From NCBI RefSeq assembly GCF_000146165.2, contig NC_004347.2, positions 3,953,029-4,017,028 on the forward strand: 64,000 nt of DNA. Direction: 5' to 3'. Below are positions 61,515-64,000 of this stretch, in pieces. The first letter of the stretch is position 1, and each line of letters opens with the position of its first letter. The notes beneath the pieces were generated by a model. That model saw only the letters and a program-made list of their open reading frames with translations. It was not told the origin of the DNA and made no database searches. Made by a program: the position numbers and the translations under genes. Origin of the DNA: Shewanella oneidensis MR-1. Its GTDB lineage: Bacteria; Pseudomonadota; Gammaproteobacteria; Enterobacterales; Shewanellaceae.

Positions 61515-61610
61515 CATTTGATGCTTATAGTCCTCTTTTAAGCCATTGAGCACACTTGAGTTCTGTATATACAGCAACCAATAGCTCTATTCACATCACA
61601 AGGAAAAGTA

Positions 61611-61844
61611 ATGAACTCCTACAACGTCATTTTTAAAGGTGAGATAGCTGAAGGAAAAGACCGTCACAAACTGAGTGTGGCCTTAGCAAAGTTTCTTAAA
61701 ATTCCAGAAGAAAAAGCACACCTACTGTTTTCTGGAAACCCTATATGCATTAAGAAGGCCTTAAGTGAAAGTGAGGCTAATGCACTAAAAGCAAAGCTGA
61801 ACTCTGTGGGTATTATTACCTACACCAAACTTGCGCCAGCTTAA
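61611..61844 (+). CDS. Small island protein, likely N-terminal domain of the split gene
   Basis: A 77-aa protein with AGGAAAA ribosome site: VIFKGEIAEGKDRHKLSVALAKFLKIPEEKAHLLFSGNPICIKKALSESEANALKAKLNSVG. This pattern is usually an N-terminal domain in larger membrane proteins. The stop TAA (61842-61844) is followed in the same frame, 16 codons later, by the DUF2628 protein, so the two were probably one gene. Confidence 0.75.
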   Translation: MNSYNVIFKGEIAEGKDRHKLSVALAKFLKIPEEKAHLLFSGNPICIKKALSESEANALKAKLNSVGIITYTKLAPA

Positions 61845-61892
61845 ACATCATCGACAAAATCTGTCGCCATAACACCTGAAACGCAACCCAAA

Positions 61893-62939
61893 GTGGCTAC
61901 ACCAACTAAGACAAAGCCTGTCATAGCCGTAAAGCCAGCAGTGAAATCCTATGATGAGTTAAGTAAAGGTTGGCAAAAGGTGTTTGCTGAGTTTGACCTA
62001 AGAGAAGCGGATAAATTAGGGCTACTGGCTTGCGCTAAACATCCAGCGCATACATCGAGACCTAAAAGTCAGCAGCTAAAGGCAAATTTTGTTGTTAACT
62101 TCAAAATACTTGCGTTTCTTTTTGGTCCTTTTTATTACTTTGCCAAAGGTATGTGGAAGAAAGGACTTTACCTCACCTTAATGCTAGTCATGGCAAACAT
62201 TGGTATCTATATGGTTTGGGAGCTGTTTTCTGACTCAGAGTTGATTGATAGGCTATTACCTTCGCTTAACTGTGCTATTTTTGGGGCGCTGGCTAATTAT
62301 GACTATTACCGCTACTACAAGCTCGACGAAACAATATGGCCTTGGATGCCAAAATGGATGCAAAACTGGTGGGGAATTTTAGTTGCGTATTTTTTTGGAT
62401 TAGCAATCCTTTTGGGAGCGGCTTTCCTAAGTGTTGTAGCTGAAGAATCAGGGGGAACCAGTAGCGTCAAAGACAGTTACCTCAATGGATACGAACAAAC
62501 CACGGTAGGCTTGGCCTTTGATAACTGGTCACCTTGTAATCAAGTGAATTGGGAATTACAACAAAGCACCAATGGTATCAGGACGGTGACATATCATTGC
62601 CAGACAGACCTATCAGTCTTCAAGAAAGCAGCGCATACAGAAGCTCTCAGAATCACTGGTGATGATAAAAAAGCTGTTCCGAAGACGCTGGAAGCTGCTT
62701 CATTACAAGTCGCCTTTATCCTAAACCATGGTAACTCTTTTACAGTAGACCACGTCTTGTGGGATCTTGACCTCGGTCAAACTCATTCACAACGTTATGT
62801 TACAGCCAACAATGTCATGGTAGATATTTATCGAAATCAGCTTAGCTTGAGTGTTCAAGAACTTTTTACCGTGCAAAATATACTGCTCAACAGCGTAATT
62901 GGGGAGCAGCGTAATTTTGAAAATAATACGGGCAAGTAG
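61893..62939 (+). CDS. DUF2628 domain membrane protein, likely C-terminal part of the split gene
   Basis: A frame of 348 codons from a GTG. After an Ala/Pro/Thr/Lys-rich linker comes SKGWQKVFAEFDLREADKL, then KILAFLFGPFYYFAKGMWKKGLYLTLMLVMANIG (DUF2628), a further membrane helix pair and a soluble C-terminal region with the paired Cys of NWSPCNQVN and YHCQTD. No ribosome site precedes the GTG, which supports an original fusion with the 77-aa frame. Function unknown. Confidence 0.75.
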   Translation: MATPTKTKPVIAVKPAVKSYDELSKGWQKVFAEFDLREADKLGLLACAKHPAHTSRPKSQQLKANFVVNFKILAFLFGPFYYFAKGMWKKGLYLTLMLVMANIGIYMVWELFSDSELIDRLLPSLNCAIFGALANYDYYRYYKLDETIWPWMPKWMQNWWGILVAYFFGLAILLGAAFLSVVAEESGGTSSVKDSYLNGYEQTTVGLAFDNWSPCNQVNWELQQSTNGIRTVTYHCQTDLSVFKKAAHTEALRITGDDKKAVPKTLEAASLQVAFILNHGNSFTVDHVLWDLDLGQTHSQRYVTANNVMVDIYRNQLSLSVQELFTVQNILLNSVIGEQRNFENNTGK

Positions 62940-63183
62940 TTCCCATTAAAAAGTAAAATTAAGATCGTCAAAATAAGGTGTTATAGCTCTTTCCCCTGCG
63001 CTATCGCCACATTACATGGCAGTTACTGACATATGGAGCATGGGCATTTAGACAGTCCGTGTCACATCAGATAGCTATTTCGTCAAAAGAACGGCATACA
63101 AACATACATACCTATTAACAGTAAGTTCTTCTATCCATTGCCATTCTAGACCATAATACACCTCACAAATTCAGGAGCTTAAA

Positions 63184-63291
63184 ATGACACTATATAAACG
63201 CGAGTTTGGTGAAAGCTTTAATTTAGGCTTTGACCATTCCGAATTCCTTTGGTTTCTATTTTTCCATGATAAGGATACTATAACAACTTGA
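63184..63291 (+). CDS. Possible small protein (35 aa)
   Basis: ATG preceded by AGGAG at 6-base spacing; product MTLYKREFGESFNLGFDHSE... with an aromatic stretch FLWFLFF near the middle. It may be a real small protein or a decayed gene start. No match recognised. Confidence 0.4.
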   Translation: MTLYKREFGESFNLGFDHSEFLWFLFFHDKDTITT

Positions 63292-63302
63292 AATAATACG
63301 GT

Positions 63303-63332
63303 AAAAAGCTGCGCTAAACTACCGCAGCTTAA
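63303..63332 (-). terminator. Terminator after dsbI
   Basis: AAGCTGCG/CGCAGCTT hairpin with TTTTTAC on the minus strand. Confidence 0.65.
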
Positions 63333-63358
63333 TATTCGAAGAACCAATACTCAATTAA

Positions 63359-63997
63359 TTATCGAGTCTGATATACAATAGTATTTCGACGATCTGTCAT
63401 AAAACTTGCGAACCAACCCAAGGTGAGTGGTGCTAAACAAACCATGAATGTCGCATAGGCAATCATACAGTAGTGCGCCATGTTTAAGCCAAATAATGCC
63501 CAATCATCTTCACCACAACCACCTGTAGGTGCAAACTCAAAGGGTAACCACTTATCTAAGGGCAAACCTAGTGGGAAACGAGGTTCTGTTGAACAAGCAG
63601 ACCCAGCAGCATCACCCGCAGCAGCAAAGAAATCCATTGATTCGTCAACAACCATATGTGCGGCATCATGAATTTTCATCAATTCAAAGGACCATATCCA
63701 CCCCTGAATCATAGCGTACCACGCTAATAATAGGCCAAGAGTCTTAAGAATATTATTTCTGGGATTAATCAAAATAATTAAACCCGCGATTACAATACAA
63801 CTTTGACTAAAACGGATGTACACACATTTTTCACATGGAGCCATTGCTAAAAATAATTGAAAATAAAAAATGGCTGATAAAATGAGGAATATTGCAGCCC
63901 CTACCATCACAAACCAAATTGGCCGTTCAGCCTGAATTTTAGCTAGTTGATTAACCGGCTGAGCTTTGAAACTTCGGAAAACTTCATTGATTGACAT
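63359..63997 (-). CDS. dsbI: Disulfide oxidoreductase DsbI (DsbB family)
   Basis: A 212-aa membrane protein with four to five helices. The quinone-reducing pair is in MAPCEKCVYIRFSQ, and the second periplasmic Cys pair is in CSTEPRFPLGLPLDKWLP and GGCGEDDW. This matches DsbI rather than DsbB, including the C-terminal location of the Cys loop. DsbI normally oxidises DsbL, the partner of arylsulfate sulfotransferase AssT, so dsbL and assT may follow beyond the window on this strand. Confidence 0.88.
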   Translation of the reverse strand: MSINEVFRSFKAQPVNQLAKIQAERPIWFVMVGAAIFLILSAIFYFQLFLAMAPCEKCVYIRFSQSCIVIAGLIILINPRNNILKTLGLLLAWYAMIQGWIWSFELMKIHDAAHMVVDESMDFFAAAGDAAGSACSTEPRFPLGLPLDKWLPFEFAPTGGCGEDDWALFGLNMAHYCMIAYATFMVCLAPLTLGWFASFMTDRRNTIVYQTR

Positions 63998-64000
63998 TAC

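Larger units (their letters stand above)
62940..63358. other. Intergenic region in the island
   Basis: A stretch of 419 bases, mostly without long frames. It contains the possible 35-codon ORF at 63184-63291 and a hairpin behind dsbI. Confidence 0.5.

Noticed and set aside
61563-61574. CTGTATATACAG as a LexA (SOS) box
   Set aside because: LexA sites of Gammaproteobacteria need CTG-N10-CAG; here the spacing is only 6 bases.

Overview
The window is a Gammaproteobacterial chromosome segment that looks like Shewanella. The reasons are the runs lolB-ispE-prs and hemA-prfA-prmC-sirB2-sirB1-kdsA, a subtilisin-like protease with a GlyGly-CTERM (rhombosortase) tail, flavocytochrome c and CSS-motif EAL relatives, and many two-component-free c-di-GMP and chemotaxis genes. 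It is mostly core genome, broken by insertion sequences, several decaying genes, and the start of a genomic island.

Layout. 1-2940: C-terminal part of a secreted S8 protease. 3045-7590: an ABC-2 exporter pair (yadGH-like), then mpl-ubiX-hpt on the minus strand. 7902-9851: a fatty-acid hydroxylase/sterol desaturase family gene with a DUF2804 gene. 10094-16010: an outer-membrane barrel, yajG, a periplasmic cyclophilin, ampG, yajQ, a VanZ-family gene and a panE-like reductase. 16246-17955: glnK behind a sigma-54-type promoter, followed by a heavily broken amtB. 18012-20520: a CSS-EAL phosphodiesterase and an EamA-type transporter. 20686-24096: an IS256-family element nested inside a related one (8-bp duplication TTTGCTAA), flanked by remnants of a DUF819 gene and a flavocytochrome c gene. 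24356-31738: kdsA, DUF819, sirB1, sirB2, prmC, prfA and hemA on the minus strand, with one acetyltransferase gene on the plus strand. 31993-34553: lolB-ispE-prs with a structured element before prs. 34627-38974: an HBM-type chemoreceptor and an ECF sigma/anti-sigma/DUF4097 operon. 39047-45215: rsuA, pepO, a secreted RelA/SpoT-like protein, SMI1/KNR4, a small unknown and a PH-domain protein. 45298-47482: a decay zone (NRAMP pseudogene, yehS-like gene, iadA remnant, IS5-family element). 47770-53868: maeA, an unknown gene, a PAP2 phosphatase, a second copy of the inner IS256-type element, and a TPR-GGDEF cyclase. 53870-59613: a periplasmic binding protein, queG, and the modE/modABC molybdate system with a clear ModE operator.

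59778-64000 starts a genomic island. A 55-nt 3' fragment of a tRNA-Leu(CAA) gene lies beside a tyrosine integrase. It is followed by a small XRE regulator, a protein apparently split by one stop codon (77-aa domain plus DUF2628 membrane protein), a possible 35-aa ORF and a DsbI-type disulfide oxidoreductase.

No CRISPR array, rRNA or complete tRNA was seen. No obviously new multigene defence or metabolic system was found. The strongest leads are the secreted RelA/SpoT-like protein with a CRP-like site, the tRNA-like hairpin before prs, the stop-split island gene, and the traces of IS-driven deletion.
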